Shown: piece by piece, positions 33,649 to 45,919 of the stretch
Position numbering within the stretch: the stretch's first letter is position 1
Layout of the letters: each line of letters opens with the position of its first letter
Source of the DNA: Flaccisagitta enflata
Lineage: Eukaryota > Chaetognatha > Sagittoidea > Aphragmophora
NCBI GenBank assembly: GCA_965153355.1
Contig: OZ231126.1
Span: 103,292,001-103,356,000 of the forward strand
Direction: 5' to 3'
DNA length: 64,000 nucleotides
Notes under the pieces: model-generated
What the model saw: the letters and a program-made list of their open reading frames with translations, nothing else
Databases searched by the model: none
What the model was told of the DNA's origin: nothing
Translations under genes and position numbers: made by a program

Positions 33649-34683
33649 GGGATGCTGCCGATCGGTTGAGGAGCGTGGGACATTTCATTCTATAGATTGT
33701 TAAAGCAGCAGCCGGCCAAAATTGGTGGAGCCTCTCAGGAAGTCGTTTTTATCAATATCCCATGTATGACCACATTTTTGGGAGTTTTGCCAACCCACAA
33801 CCTAATCCCCGCGTCCATAGTTAGAAATTTGCCGCCGTAAATAAGGTCAAGATAGGCCTATTTTCTGCGCAGCACAGCAAAGCGCAGCACAGCCGAGCCG
33901 CGACCGCTTCACTGTAAGGTTTTTTTTATGACGTCCCTGGAAAAATTTCATTCTCTCAATTGGCCAGGAAAATTTGATAAAAGCTGCTATGATTGGCTGC
34001 AGTGTTGACTCCCTCCCTCTAGGTAATGAGTAGGCTTCTCATTACAAATGGCGTCAGGACTTGGAAGGGAGCCGAAGGGTGACGATGAAAATGTTTCGGA
34101 AAGATAACTGTGATAATTTGATAATCTCATACAGACTGGGATAAATGCTTTAATAGCTGACGCTCATTTGTTTAAAATTCGAAACTTGCGCTGCGTTCAA
34201 TCGACGTAAGAAATCAAGTTTAGCAAGCAGACGGTTCTGCTGGTCTGGGAACTGTCAAAAAAAAAAAAAAAAAACTCGCGCCAATGGCCAGTCGCACCAT
34301 ACATCGTTTTCGTCAGCACAGAGATGTGTAGAAGAGGATCTTACTGAAATGTACCGTCTATCTTTACTTATTTCAGTACTACTCCTTTAAGGAATTTCTG
34401 GTTGAGTCGTGGGTTTAGATTTATGGTACGTTTAGGTTAAGCAATACAATTTAGTTCAGGTAATGATGAGTCTATGGGTGTGGTTGAGTTAAGGGGCAGG
34501 GGTATCGTTAGGGGCTGTGAGGAGTTCTAAAGTTCTAAAGTACAAAAGGAGTTAGTTGAGGGGTAGGGGTAAATAGGGGGTTTGGTTTGAGTGAAGGAGT
34601 GGGGGTAAGGTTTGGGATAGAGATGGTAAGGCTTGGGTCCGTTTAGGGCCAGAGCCCAGAGGTGCGCTAAGGCCTAACGTGTA
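33649..34683. other. Mostly unannotated stretch with a GC-richer spot
   Basis: 33830-34100 is richer in CpG (GCGCAGCACAGCAAAGCGCA) and holds an ATG in good context at 34049 (MASGLGREPKGDDENVSER, then stop). A first exon or promoter is conceivable, but no donor is clear. 34380-34660 is G/T-rich without pattern. Confidence 0.3.
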
Positions 34684-35110
34684 CACTCTTTATTTTTTAT
34701 AAGAACCTAGTTTATAAGAACATCAAGGCTTCGAATGGCCCCAAAATTAAGAACATTTTAAGAACATACGAAGGCTTCAAATTTTGAGAAAAAAAATTTC
34801 ACTTAGAGTAACATTTAAAGAACATTAACAAAACCCTAACATTTTAGTATAATTAAGTTTAAATTCTTTAATTCTTAATATAAATGGCAAGAAAATATCC
34901 CCAGACATTAATGTTTAGCATTTGTTTTAATAGTATTCAATAGAAATATATTTGATATAATTAGATAATAGTATATTATAAGAATCCTTAGTTTATAAAG
35001 TACTTTAAATTAAGAACGCTCTAAGAACGTTGAAGGCTTCATTTGGCCTCAAAAATAAGAACATGAAGCCTTCGAAAAAAAAATGACGTTCTTATAAAAA
35101 ATAAAGAGTG
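34684..35110. mobile_element. Mariner-type MITE (427 bp), TIR CACTCTTTATTTTTTATAAG
   Basis: The termini CACTCTTTATTTTTTATAAG and CTTATAAAAAATAAAGAGTG are inverted complements flanked by TA. The interior repeats TAAGAACATT-type words and GAAGGCTTC. Confidence 0.9.
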
Positions 35111-35504
35111 TATTAACTAGGGTTTGAGGGTCGAGATTTGGGTGAGAGTGAGTTCCTCTTCTACGTGTTTGTCGATGATGTTACTTTCCACAAGAGGAAA
35201 GAGGAAAACTAAAACAATTTCTCCTGTCTCCCAATCGTGCTCATGAAAGGTACTGTGACTTGTCCTTTGTATGTATTGGTTATGAAATCTGCATGTGACG
35301 TGAGAATGAAATTTGATACATGATAAGATCGTATAGCCCAACTGATCAGAGTGTAGGGTTTTGTATTATAGAAAAGTATGTAACTAAAATATTTAACTTT
35401 TTAATGAAATTTTAAAAATGTTAATTAGTCAGCATCTCCGTTCACTTTTAACAATACTCAAATCTTAAAATGATAAGCTTTTAGTTATCTTTGATTGTTT
35501 GATA

Positions 35505-35796
35505 CACTTTTTTTTTATAAGAACCAAGTTCATAAGAATGTTAGGCTTTGAATCGTCCAAAATTTTAGAACATGCTAAGAACATTGGAAGGCTTTATTTT
35601 TTTAAACCTACTGCTTTGTTGTTTTATGAACATTTTCATTCATTTTCTCCTTAATGACAAACTTTACTTAATTAAGAACTTTCTTTATTAAGGTTAAAAA
35701 GTGTGTTTAGATTAAAAATACTATAAAAGTATTCAAGCCTTAAAACTGCTTAAAATTTAAGAACATTGAACAATGACGTTGTTATAAAAAAAAGTG
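35505..35796. mobile_element. Related MITE copy (292 bp)
   Basis: The termini CACTTTTTTTTTATAAGAAC and GTTATAAAAAAAAGTG sit between TA dinucleotides, and it shares internal words with the 34684 copy. 35111-35504 and 35797-36437 show no genes; 36270-36340 is a decayed family D end (GGGCAGCGACCACGAAGGGG). Confidence 0.8.
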
Positions 35797-36437
35797 TATT
35801 TGATTTTTTTTCAGGTTCAAAATTGCATCTTTAACAGCATCTCTGTAAGATTATTAGTCTGTTGTTCCTCCCATCCATCCATCCATCCGTCTGTATGTTG
35901 GTCTGTAACACTTTTCAAAAATTGCGTGAATTACGCATCGTGTTGTCCAATTTAGCTTGTTTTCATGGGTCCAGATAACTGATAAATAATTGACTATTGC
36001 CTCCTCTCGCACCAGGTCAAAACCGACGCACTCAACAGGGATGAACTGGATCTCGAATTTTTGTTACGTTGATGGACTTCTTGCATCAGCAAATGTCACG
36101 CCAAATTAAGCAATACATCGAGGTCAAGGTGAAAGCCAAGTCTCGTATTAAATTTATGGTTTTATTATGCTACTAGACAGTCCTATAGGCCTATGATAAG
36201 CATTGCTTTGTGGAGAACACGGCTGGACATTGAATACAGTCGCGTGCGGACATGCAGGGGCTTATTTTGAGGCAGGGCAGCGACCACGAAGGGGTCAATG
36301 ACCTACTGTATGCTTTCACACATACGGGGATTTTCTCCTCCGTCTGGGAGGGAACTGCAGGACAGACTGATAGGGGGGGGTGAAGAGTTGCGTAGTTAAT
36401 TGATATCTAATCTATAATCTATGCTCTTTACTTTCAG

Positions 36438-36699
36438 CTGTTCAGCTTTGTGCGACTATGCACGCGATTCCTGCCAACGTCTCCTTCCTCTTATCAACAT
36501 TTACGGGTTACTACCAAAAGCGGCGCCCTTCTCTTGCACAGCTTTCGACGATCAGCTAGGAGCTGAAACAACGCTCAATATAAAAGAACTCATCGTTGGC
36601 GCTCACCACATAGACTTTACTGACTGTCCAAAGACTCCAGAGACAAACATTTTCGATAGCCCCAGTGGGTTGCCTGCAGAAAACTGCAAGAATTTATGA
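36438..36699 (+). CDS. Terminal exon resembling the end of a Frizzled-type cysteine-rich domain
   Basis: After a CTTTACTTTCAG acceptor the frame reads CSALCDYARDSCQRLLPL, then ~13 residues to another Cys. The C-x3-C-x6-C-x19-C spacing and the ARDSC word match the last third of Frizzled/sFRP cysteine-rich domains, which bind Wnt ligands outside the cell. A further Cys pair and ENCKNL end the frame at TGA. The exon starts in phase 2 and so fits exon 27459-27568 directly, but the upstream half of the domain is not seen between them. AAATAAA near 37070 is a possible poly(A) signal. The domain call rests on cysteine spacing only. Confidence 0.45.
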
Positions 36700-37239
36700 A
36701 TCACTTTTGTAGTTCAGGATTTTCTTTAGTCGATTTGACATTCAGTATAATACTTATTTAGCAAAAGAACTCTCGTGTAGTAAAACCGTGCTCCCACAGA
36801 TTTCAAAGGACTTTTCATGTCAGAAGATTGAATTTTAGTCAAACTGGAAATGTCAGTTCTCTTTGTTACGAATGGAATGTGCCCGCCCCCCCCCCCCCCT
36901 CATGTTTGTCTTATAGCTTTACGCAAAACCTATGATCACATGAGAATGGGCAGGTTTAGATTTTGTATTGGACATTGGACAGATCTATTGCTACAACCCA
37001 AACAGCCCTCTCACCCCAAACCCCCATACTTGTATTCGATTGTTTTTCAATTCGGATTTTTTCTTTTGCAAAATAAATATTTTTATGGAGCTCGTTCACT
37101 CTTTTTAAGAAGAAGCGTTGGTTATACATGTATTTAGTCAGGAATTGGCAATTTAATCATTAAAGAAGACAATGAGCTAGATGGCATACTCCTTTTAGGT
37201 AATTGTGCTGATTAAACTTTATTTATAGATATATTAGTA

Positions 37240-37402
37240 AACAAGGCCGGATACACGGCGATCCAGTCGCGGACGGTTGGGCAGGAGCAGTAATGCAAAA
37301 ACCGCTCGGAATTCAAAAATGTGACGGACCGACCGACCTACCGACCGACCGACCTACCGACCGACACGGCAAAGTGTAGAGTCGCGTGTCCGCGACTAAA
37401 AA
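37240..37402 (-). mobile_element. Family A element (short form)
   Basis: On + it opens ACAAGGCCGGATACACGGCG and ends GTCCGCGACTAAAAA, with an ACCGACCGACCT array. Flanking A runs fit a short T/A target. 37403-37845 is AT-rich with no feature. Confidence 0.9.
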
Positions 37403-37847
37403 TGAAAATCTTAAAGCCTAGATGATTTTCTAAAATATTTCGTTAAAACAAAACTTTTCAATGAATAAACATATACTAAATGAATGCAAAACAAAGATTT
37501 AGTAGTAATTCCCTATACCATGAAAAAATTAGATACATTTCCAGGATTTGAACTGAAGTATCTAGGGTACAAAAATATCATTTTATTTCCTACTATTTAG
37601 CAATGATCAGTTTTGAAACAATTTGATTGCTTAGTTTTTAACCGAGTTGTGTTTTTTACCCAGAAAATGGGGCAGTTGGGTGCTTCACATAACAAAATTT
37701 CGTAGTATCCTATTATTTTATCAATAAAATATTGAAAAAAAGATTATAAAAAATATTCTTTTATAAATTTATTTTTTATTTATACATTTTTTCTAATTCA
37801 ACTAATTTTATAAGAACGTTATATTTAATATAACAATAGTCAGAGAG

Positions 37848-37987
37848 TACACATAGATGGGGTAGGAGCACTGGATATCGAGACTCACCTTAGGGGTTTC
37901 TTTGACCGTAGAATCGATTGGAAGGGTCAAAAAAGGTCAAAAATGACTGGATCGCGGCGCGCAATGGACCTGATCGAGCATTATGAC
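37848..37987 (-). repeat. Family E dispersed repeat, copy 1
   Basis: Inverted match to 43974-44127 (shared words ATCGATTCTACGGTC, GTACACATAGATGGGGTAGG and GCGCGC). The nature of the family is unknown. Confidence 0.85.
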
Positions 37988-38463
37988 GCTTTTTCTTCAT
38001 TTGCCATCTATTTCCGGTGCTTGGCCTGGTCTTTGAGCTCACCTGTACTCAGCAACTCATACGACTTGACTTGAAATAGATCTAGAATCCTGTTTATTTC
38101 AATTTCATGAGGATTTTTTTGTCAGGAAGGATGTTTTTAACCAACTTTCTCAGCTTAGGGCCCTCTATCGAGCATTAAAACATAGGAAAACAGGAAAAAG
38201 TCGCATTTTCGATTAACTGATAACGCGTGTTAACATTTTTTTTTATCATTTCTCATAGATTTTCTTTAATACTTCTTAAGAGCAGCTGAAGAAGTAATAC
38301 TAATGAAAGGAAGGTGAGGAGGGAGAGGGGAGGAGGAAGGTGAGGGAGGAGGGGGAGGACGAGGTGGAGGAGGAGGAGGGGGAGGAAGAAAACGATAGAA
38401 GCAACCAACTCGAAGAAGAATCTTGTCAAACTGCCGTCGAACTCTTGTGCAGTTTGGATGGGG

Positions 38464-38710
38464 AAGAAGAAGAAGAAGAAGAAGAAGAAGAAGAAGAAGA
38501 AGAAGAAGAAGAAGAAGAATAAGGGAAAGGAGGAGTTGATGCAGGCGAAGCAAACCTGCTGCAAATATTTCCTTTATGCAATGGTTCACAATGTTTGGGG
38601 AAAGGAAGAAGAAGAAGAAGAAGAAGAAGGGGAAGGGGTTGAAGGGGAAGGGGGAGAAGAAGGAGAAGAAGACGAAGGGGAAGGGGAAGGAACAGGTCGC
38701 TCTAGCGTCA
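38464..38710. repeat. (GAA)n and GGGGAAG-rich arrays
   Basis: GAA run at 38464-38519, then a looser GAAGAAGGGG array at 38600-38690; 38310-38395 is GGA-rich. Poly-Glu or poly-Lys frames here are artefacts. Confidence 0.9.
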
Positions 38711-38859
38711 TATTGACAGCGGTTTCCATTGCCCCATTGATGTTATTTCTTATTGTGATGTTGAGGTAATGGGGCAGCGGCCCCAAAGGGGCCGATTACC
38801 TACCTCTTAGGGCTGATTTGAGGTTTATTCCGATCTACAAGGGCTGATTTGTGTTTTTG

Positions 38860-39413
38860 GGCAGCGGCCCTGAAGGGGACGAAGTCTTGTGGAACACAGG
38901 GGGACTTTCGTTCGTTCGTTCGTACGTGCGTGCGTCCCCTCCCTCATCAGGCCCCTCAAGCCTCAAATCTGGCCTCTCAGGGCTCAAATATGGCCTCTCA
39001 GGCCTCAAATATGGCTTCTCAGGCCTCAAATCCAGCCTCTCAGGCCTCAAATCCAGCCTCTCAGACCTCAATTCTAGCCTCTCAGACCTCAATTCTAGCC
39101 TCTCAGGCCTTGGATCCAACCTCTCTGGCCTCAAACCTGGCCTCTCAAACCTCAAATTAGGCCTCTCAGGCCTCAAATGCAAATTCTCATGCCTCAAACC
39201 TGGCCTCTCAGGCCTCAAATCAGCCACCCAAGCCTCAATTCTTTGCTCTCCTGCCTCAAGTTAGTTTCTCAAGCTTCTAATTGGCATTCTCAGGCCTTCT
39301 TAGAACTTCGGCACTCAATCAGCCCTCTATAGCATCTCATCCACTTCAGGCAGAACAAACTAAAGTCCCCCTGTGGTCTACAGGACTTCGTCCCCTTTGG
39401 GGCCGCCGCCTTG
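38860..39413. mobile_element. Family D element
   Basis: Left arm GGGCAGCGGCCCTGAAGGGG with (TTCG)n; right arm AAAGTCCCCCTGTGGTCTAC to GGGGCCGCCGCC. The internal 18-21-bp array is GCCTCTCAGGCCTCAAATCC. A degenerate arm also lies at 38771-38800. Confidence 0.9.
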
Positions 39414-39794
39414 CTTCCCCTCACTCCAATTCACAATCACCCAGAGCAGGGCAACGGGTATCGCTAACCATATATTGCCCTTGGGCGACCAGTTAGAGGC
39501 TTTTTTCAGGTTTGCAAGGACTTATTCTAGGCTAATTTACGGCCTGAATGAGCTGATTTTAAGCCAAAGAAGGCTGATTTGAGGTTTGCAAGGGCTTATA
39601 TGAGGCCTGTATGAGCTGTTTTCAGGCTTGAAAAGTCTGGGAGGGCTGATTTGAGCCCTGAGAGGCTTTGTTCAAGTCTGCGAGGGCTGATTTCAGGATT
39701 GAGAGGTCTAATCTGAGTCCTGAATTGAGCTGATTTCAGGTTTGGAAGAGCTGATTTGAAGTTTGAAAGGGCTTGTTTCAGGCCTGAACAGGTC
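39414..39794. mobile_element. Segment between two head-to-head family D flanks
   Basis: The conserved flank (GGGCAACGGGTATCGC, TTGCCCTTGGGCGACC) reads rightward at 39450-39490 and leftward at 39790-39830. The interval is a looser GGGCTGATTTGAGG array. It looks like another D-type unit bounded by the outer ends CAGGTCGCCCAAGGGCAAT. Confidence 0.6.
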
Positions 39795-40461
39795 GCCCAA
39801 GGGCAATACATGGTCAGCGATACCCTTTGCCCTGCTTTGAGTGACTGTGAGTTGGAGTGAGGGGAAGCAGGGCAGCGGCCCCGAAGGGGACGAAGTCCTG
39901 TAGAACACAGGGGGACTTTCGTTCGTCCTGCCTTATGTGGATGAGATGCTACATAGAGGGTTGACTGAGGGCCTTCAAGAGCTTAAATTGAGGTCTAAGA
40001 AGGCTGATGTAAGGCCTGAGAATGCCAATTGGAAGCTTGAGAGGACTAACTTGAGGCCTAATTTGAGGCATGAGAGGACAGGTTTGAGGCATGGGAATTT
40101 CGATTTGAGGCTTGCGAGGCCTAATTTGAGGTCAAAGGCCAGGTTTGAGGCCTGAGAAGCCGGATATGAGGGCTGAGAGGCTGGATTTGAGGCCTGAGAG
40201 GCTGGATTTGAGGCCAGAGAGGCTGGATTTGAGGTCTGAGAGGCCCGATTTGAGGCCAGAGAGGCTGGATATGAGGCCTGAGAGGCTGGATTTGAGACCT
40301 GAGAGGCTGGATCAGCGGCCTGAGAGGCTGAATTTGAGGCCTGAGAGGCCAGATCTTGGGCCTGAGGGGCCTTATAAGGGGGGGGACGAACTAACGAACT
40401 AACGAACGGACGAACAAACGAAAGTCCCCCTGTGTTCTACAGGACTTCGTCCCCTTCGGGG
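39795..40461. mobile_element. Family D element with outer flank
   Basis: Runs from ACAGGTCGCCCAAGGGCAAT through the GCAGGGCAGCGGCCCCGAAG arm and a (GGCCTGAGAGGCTGGATTTGA)n array to the inverted arm ending CCCCTTCGGGGC. The right outer flank is missing or deleted. Confidence 0.85.
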
Positions 40462-41043
40462 CAATATATGGTCAGCGATACCCTTTTGCTCTGAGTGATT
40501 GTGAGTTAGAGTGAGGGGAAGCAGGGCAGCGGCCCCGAAGGGGACAAAGTCCTGTAGAACACAGGGGGACTTTCGTTTGTTCTGCTTTACCTGGATGAGA
40601 TGCTACATAGAGGGTTGACTGAAGGCCTTCAAGAGCTTAAATTGAGGTCTAAGAAGGCTGATGTAAGGCCTGAGAATGCCAATTGGAAGCTTGAGGAGAC
40701 TAACTTGAGGCCTAATTTGAGGCATAAGAGGATAGGTTTTAGGCATGGGAATTTCGATTTGAGGCCTGCGAGGCCTAGTTTGAGGTCTGAAAGGCTAGGT
40801 TTGAGGCCTGAGAGGTTGGATTTGAGGCCTGAGAGGCCGGATTTGAGGCCTGAGTGGCTGGATTTGAGGCCTGAGAGGCTGGATTTGAGGCCAGAGAGGC
40901 TGGATTAGAGGCCTGAGAGGCCAGATTTTAGGCCTGAGGGGCCTGATAAGAGGGGGGACGAACTAACGAACTAACGAACGGACGAACGAACAAAAGTCCC
41001 CCTGTGTTCTAAAGGACTTCGTCCCCTTCGGGGCCGCTGCCCA
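40462..41043. mobile_element. Family D element, tandem sister copy
   Basis: Near-duplicate of the preceding element, including GATGAGATGCTACATAGAGG and the same array order, with fewer units. A D-like array with the opposite flank continues to about 41220. Confidence 0.85.
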
Positions 41044-41648
41044 AAAGGCCTAGTAAAGGTCTGGCAGAGCTGATTTGAGGCCTGAGAGGGTTAATTTCCG
41101 GCCTGAGAAGGCTGATTTGAGGTCCGGAAAAGCTGATTTGAGTGCTGAGAGGGCTGATATCGGGCCTGAGAAGGCTGATTTGTAGTCTGGAGAAGCTGAT
41201 TTGAGGCCCGATTGAGTCCCAAAATGGCTTGAGGGGGTGGGACGGAATTAATCGGATAAACGGAGAAACGAAATTGTGAAATCATAGGTCATCGACCCCT
41301 CCAGGAGGAAGAAATTAGTAGACAGAAAAGCAGTCTTTGCGGATCACAATTCAAAAATGTTAGGGATGGAGGGAAGGATCTACCAAATGCACAGCTAGGC
41401 GTCGTTGCGTAACTGCGACTAAAAACCGAGAATGAATAAAAAGATATTCAGGTAAATCGGAGCACACAGGTACAAAGAGACGGTATAGATAAAACAGAAG
41501 TAAAATCCCTTCTCTCCCCCCCCCCCAGTTCAATTATCAAATATAAATTCAAAACAGGTGGCCTTTGGAAACTCGCGGCAATATTTATGAACCACATGCA
41601 TCTAGACTTGATGTCGTTTGGGATTGTTGTTTTCATATCGACTACGCG

Positions 41649-41652
<4 letters not shown>

Positions 41653-41731
<79 letters not shown>
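41653..41731. repeat. (GA)n microsatellite
   Basis: About 79 bp of pure GA. The flanks (41240-41650 and 41732-42160) carry only a family A remnant near 41395-41426 (ACTGCGACTAAAAACC) and a C run at 41515-41526. Confidence 0.95.
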
Positions 41732-41735
<4 letters not shown>

Positions 41736-42168
41736 CGATGATCAGTCCGATGATGCGTTTTGGCGCTTAAATACGCGGAAGCGTTTGTCGGAATGATGGA
41801 ATTCATTAGGGAAAGCTTTTTTTAAGAAAAGAATTGATGATGAACTTGATGAAACATTGACAATCACAACAATGATAATGATGATGTTGCTAAGCAAGGC
41901 AGGCCAGGTTTGTCGGTTCACAATAGAATTGACTCAAAATTTATTCAGTGGCCAATGCAGGAATAAAAGAAACGAGGGTTCCGTAACAGAGCCACTCAGA
42001 ACAATCAGAGAAAGAATCTAGAATTGATGGATACAATGAATCATGGGAGATAAAAGTGTTATTCTTTTATTTTATTCGTTTTATTTAGACGCTTACACAA
42101 ATGTCTTTGACCCGATCTGTTTTTTTTTCTTTTTTTTCGTTTTATGCCATTTTAAGTCATTTTAAGTC

Positions 42169-42324
42169 TTTTTAGTCGCGGACACGCGACTCTACACCTT
42201 GCCGTGTCGGTCGGTCCGTCGGTCGGTCCGTCCGTCCGAAATGTTTTTGAATTGCAATTGGTTTACGCATTACCGCTCCTGCCCAACCGTCCGCGACTGG
42301 ATTGCCGTGTATCCGGCCTTGTTT
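42169..42324 (+). mobile_element. Family A element
   Basis: TTTTTAGTCGCGGACACGCG to GTATCCGGCCTTGTTT, with a (TCGG)n array. The end of a second terminal-repeat family (GCGACTTAGAGGTGTTGGCC) abuts it at 42348-42371. Confidence 0.92.
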
Positions 42325-42659
42325 AGTCTTGACGACCGCAAGCGACTTAGAGGTGTTGGCCTTGTTTTTTCTTTGATTACCTTCCCCATTTTCAAACCTT
42401 TTTGTTTTATTACCCCCTGCCTAGGAAGATACGTAATAATATATATGCCTCCTCTATCTCGTTCTCGCTCAAAGTGCGTCAAATTCATTGCGCCAAAGAC
42501 ATCAATAGAATTTGGCCCCTCTTTGTTATATTGGCTTTAATGAGACTATCGAGTCCTTCAACGCCACAGCATCTTCAGCAGTGATGGCGTGACCTCTTGC
42601 CTCGAAATACAAATCGCAGATTCCGAGAATCACACCAACAGCAGAATACCATGTATTTG

Positions 42660-42903
42660 TTTTTAGTCGCGTGCTACGCGACTCTAAAAGCAACATTTCT
42701 GTCGGTCGGTCTGTTAGTCGGTCGGTCGGTCCGTCACAAAACTGTTTCAAAAGCTTTTTAAGGTGTTTGTTATGTCTGAATGGTAGAGAAGGAACTTTGT
42801 GCAGTCAACAGTTATTTAAAGTGTCTTTTTGAAAAATGTTGTCTGCCTGACTTTTTTTGAAAGTGCCGACGCACGCGACTTAGGTCTAATGACCTTGTTT
42901 TTT
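42660..42903 (+). mobile_element. Family B terminal-repeat element
   Basis: TTTTTAGTCGCGTGCTACGC at the left and ACGCGACTTAGGTCTAATGA with CCTTGTTTTTT at the right, with an internal GTCGGTCGG array. A left end of another copy (AGTCGCGTTTACTCGACTAC) begins at about 42988. 43080-43970 shows no recognisable feature. Confidence 0.75.
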
Positions 42904-43973
42904 AAGGTCTCTCCCTCTTTCTCTTTCTCTATCTCTCTCTCTTTGCAATTGATAAAGATTTCTCAATGTCAACAAAGTTTCTTTTTGAGTCGCGTTTACT
43001 CGACTACAAAATGCTTGGTCCATCCGTCAGTTGGTCAATTGGTCCCCATTTGAGCTTCACTAGAGCCCATTTCAAGGGGCTGAGCTAGAAGATATCATGT
43101 ACTGAAGCTGCCCTATTGCCTATGTAGAAATAAGTCAGATAACTACATAATCTTTCATGGGACAGTAGATAATATGCTCTGAAGGTGGGCAGGGGAGGGG
43201 GAGGGGCTCAAGCGGTGCTCCACTGTACGTATTTGCGGTGTTTGGTCTCTTTGCTCCCACCTAAATGCTGAAATGATCATAAATACTACCTCTACTCACT
43301 TTCAGTCTACTGGGGAAGCCGAGTTGCTTGGCCTTTGATTTCTTCTTCTAAAGCTTGAGTTTACGTATAACTTAAGGATATCAAGAACCAGTATTTGTGG
43401 CGTCACTTGTCAAGACCTATTTGTGACGTCACTTGGTAAGCCATGTCAAGCTTCATCTATTAACTGAGAAATACGTAGGTACAAGACAGACATAATTTTC
43501 AGAAAGTACCTTTTTCTGCTACATGACGCCATATTCAGGAGGAGAATATAAGTAACTTTGCTGTTCAAACATGAAAAAATAACTCATTCTCGCATTTTGA
43601 TGCACACTGCAGAAATGATGCCAGGTCCTAGCCAAAAATCTTAATATGATGGTCATTTTGGGTGTCAATCAATTCAGCACAAAAACATAAATTGAGCTTC
43701 ACAATGATAACCTAGCTCAGTTATTACCGGAGAAAAATGGTCACATAGTAAGGGTAAAGATAAATTGATAAAGATAAATAACAGGCAATTATGCTCAATA
43801 CGGGGCCCCAAGGCAGATTTTACTCAAGAAAGACGCTAAAATTTGTTGACATGAGGTATTTGTCTCACAACTGATGTTTGAGATAATGTAAAAAACGACA
43901 TAACATTGAACTAACATATGTAGGTATGGATTGGAAGCCCGAAAAAGCATAAAAAATCTCAAAATAGCCCAAA

Positions 43974-44127
43974 AATGGCCATAATGCTCGATCAGGTCCG
44001 TTGCGCGCCGCGATCCGGTCATTTTTGACCTTTTTTGACCCCTCCAATCGATTCTACGGTCAAAGAAACCCTTGGGGTGAGTCTCGATATCCAGTGCTCC
44101 TACCCCATCTATGTGTACTCTCTGACT
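43974..44127 (+). repeat. Family E dispersed repeat, copy 2
   Basis: Inverted partner of 37848-37987. It runs into a family A element a few bases on; copy 1 also lies near a family A element. Confidence 0.85.
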
Positions 44128-44132
44128 AATAT

Positions 44133-44371
44133 AACAAGGCCGGATACACGGCTGCCGAAGTCGCATGCGGGTGCGCGGGGGCCGTGCGGGTGGGCAGGGG
44201 CCGTATTTGAAGTCACTAGACCATTTGGGCAGGAGCGGTGAAGTCAAAAAAATAAAACGAATAAAAAAAGTAAAATGGGGACCGACCGACTAACCGACTA
44301 ACTGACTGACCAACCAACCGACCGACGGACGAACAAAGCGGGGTGTAGAGTCGCGTAGCACACGACTAAAA
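44133..44371 (-). mobile_element. Family A element (long form)
   Basis: On + it opens ACAAGGCCGGATACACGGCT and ends CGTAGCACACGACTAAAA. It carries an internal duplication of GTGCGGGTGGGCAGGGGCCG. Confidence 0.88.
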
Positions 44372-44398
44372 CGATTTAAAAATATATTAAAATAAATA

Positions 44399-44730
44399 CC
44401 GTGTTTTCTCTAAAAAGCGCCCCGGGCGCTTTTGAAATTGAAATATGACTTTGCTTCTTAACCCTCCAATTAGCGCCCCCTTTATATTGTAGATGAACTG
44501 TCATTCAGTCTATCTTTTACATAAAAGGCCACCAAAATGTTAAATTTGATACAAAATTGAGATATTTATTGCATATCTGTCTGAAAGTCTTTGAAAATGG
44601 CTCATTGTGTTATATTGTTTCATCATTTTACTGTCATTTTTCTGTCCAAATCTTTTTTGAAAAGTGTAATACCAAAAAAAAAAGAGGGGGGGCGCTTTTT
44701 GGAAGGGGGCGCTAAATGGAGAAAATATGG
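44399..44730. mobile_element. MITE with GCGCCCC-type subterminal repeats (332 bp)
   Basis: The termini CCGTGTTTTCTC and GAGAAAATATGG are imperfect inverted repeats flanked by TA, with AGCGCC words inside each end. Related right ends occur at 52150-52178 and near 59113-59140. 44731-45420 is AT-rich, followed by C runs. Confidence 0.65.
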
Positions 44731-45421
44731 TAAAAAATTTTTCTTTTAGATTAATAAATTTTTTTAATTTTTAAAACAAGTAATTGCGAATAAAGAATAA
44801 CAAAAGTTGAATTCAATTATTAAAGCTAACTATTTTTGAATTGTATATAACAGAATACAAAACTATAATAAATATTGTTATATATATTTTACTATTTAAA
44901 ATATATTTATTTTTTATATTTTACACATTGTACTACTTATTATGAATAAAATAACTTTTTTTCAATATATTTTGATCTATTAGTTCTTTAAAAGGTAATA
45001 AGAATAAATTTATATGTGATTTATTTCTAAATAATATAAAGATTAAAAAGAATTCTATTTGAAATAAAGATTCTGAAAAAGACATACTGCAAAAAAAGTA
45101 ATAAAATATTAGTATAGTGATTAATTATTGTGCAATTAAGATTTAATAAGATAGAAGATATATGATTTAAAGAAAATTCAAAATTTTCATAAACAGTTTT
45201 CTTATTTAATAAATAGGGTGAAAAAGAATTCCTATCTTTTGCTATGTGAAGCACCCAAATGGGGCAAAGCTCACTCGGCAACAATGCAGAGGTGTATATA
45301 GTTGCACGGCTTTCGAATTCCCCCCCCCCTTTTTGATTATCTTCCCCGCAACCCCTCACGTCGCGTTGATTCCCCCCCCCCCCCCCCCGTGGGATTTACA
45401 GCTAAACATTTTCATGTTTTC

Positions 45422-45423
<2 letters not shown>

Positions 45424-45484
<61 letters not shown>
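45424..45484. repeat. (CT)n microsatellite
   Basis: About 60 bp of CT just after two C runs (45320-45329 and 45372-45388). Confidence 0.95.
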
Positions 45485-45487
<3 letters not shown>

Positions 45488-45919
45488 GTCTTGTCGTTTT
45501 ATCGTGCATCGGGCCGTCAGGGTGCCTTTCCCTAGCATTTGGGTCATTACTGATCGAGGCTTTAGGAGTTTATATGGCGTTCTGATTGTGGTCTTTTGGA
45601 ATGATGTATATTTGCCGTCTGTAGCCTTCCCTGGCATGAATTAATACTAGCTGTATATGCAGGAGTACGGTAAGCTCACTTTTAGACGAGGAAAGCGCTG
45701 CTCGTGTATTCATCCGCGTTCGGCCGCGGTGGCTTAGTAAGTTGTGTTACGTCAATTTTCCCAAGTTTCAGGGTGGGATTGAGCTCTCTTTTTGGTCATA
45801 ACTTTTGATCGAGTGATCGGATTTTAAAAATTCTTTCGAATTTGGAATATTGAGACAAAAATACACGGATATTTGTTGGAAATTTCTTTTTTGCCGAAAA
45901 CGCTAAGAATCTGCCGGCC

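Noticed and set aside
38253-38786. Poly-Leu, poly-Phe, poly-Glu and poly-Ser frames
   Set aside because: They derive from GAA and GGA arrays.
42526-42750. 74-codon frame across a family B element
   Set aside because: Part of it is the TCGG array of the element, with no splice or start support.
45716-45760. tRNA-like words (GCGGTGGCTTAGTAAG)
   Set aside because: Only an A-box-like part is present. No T arm or cloverleaf can be drawn.
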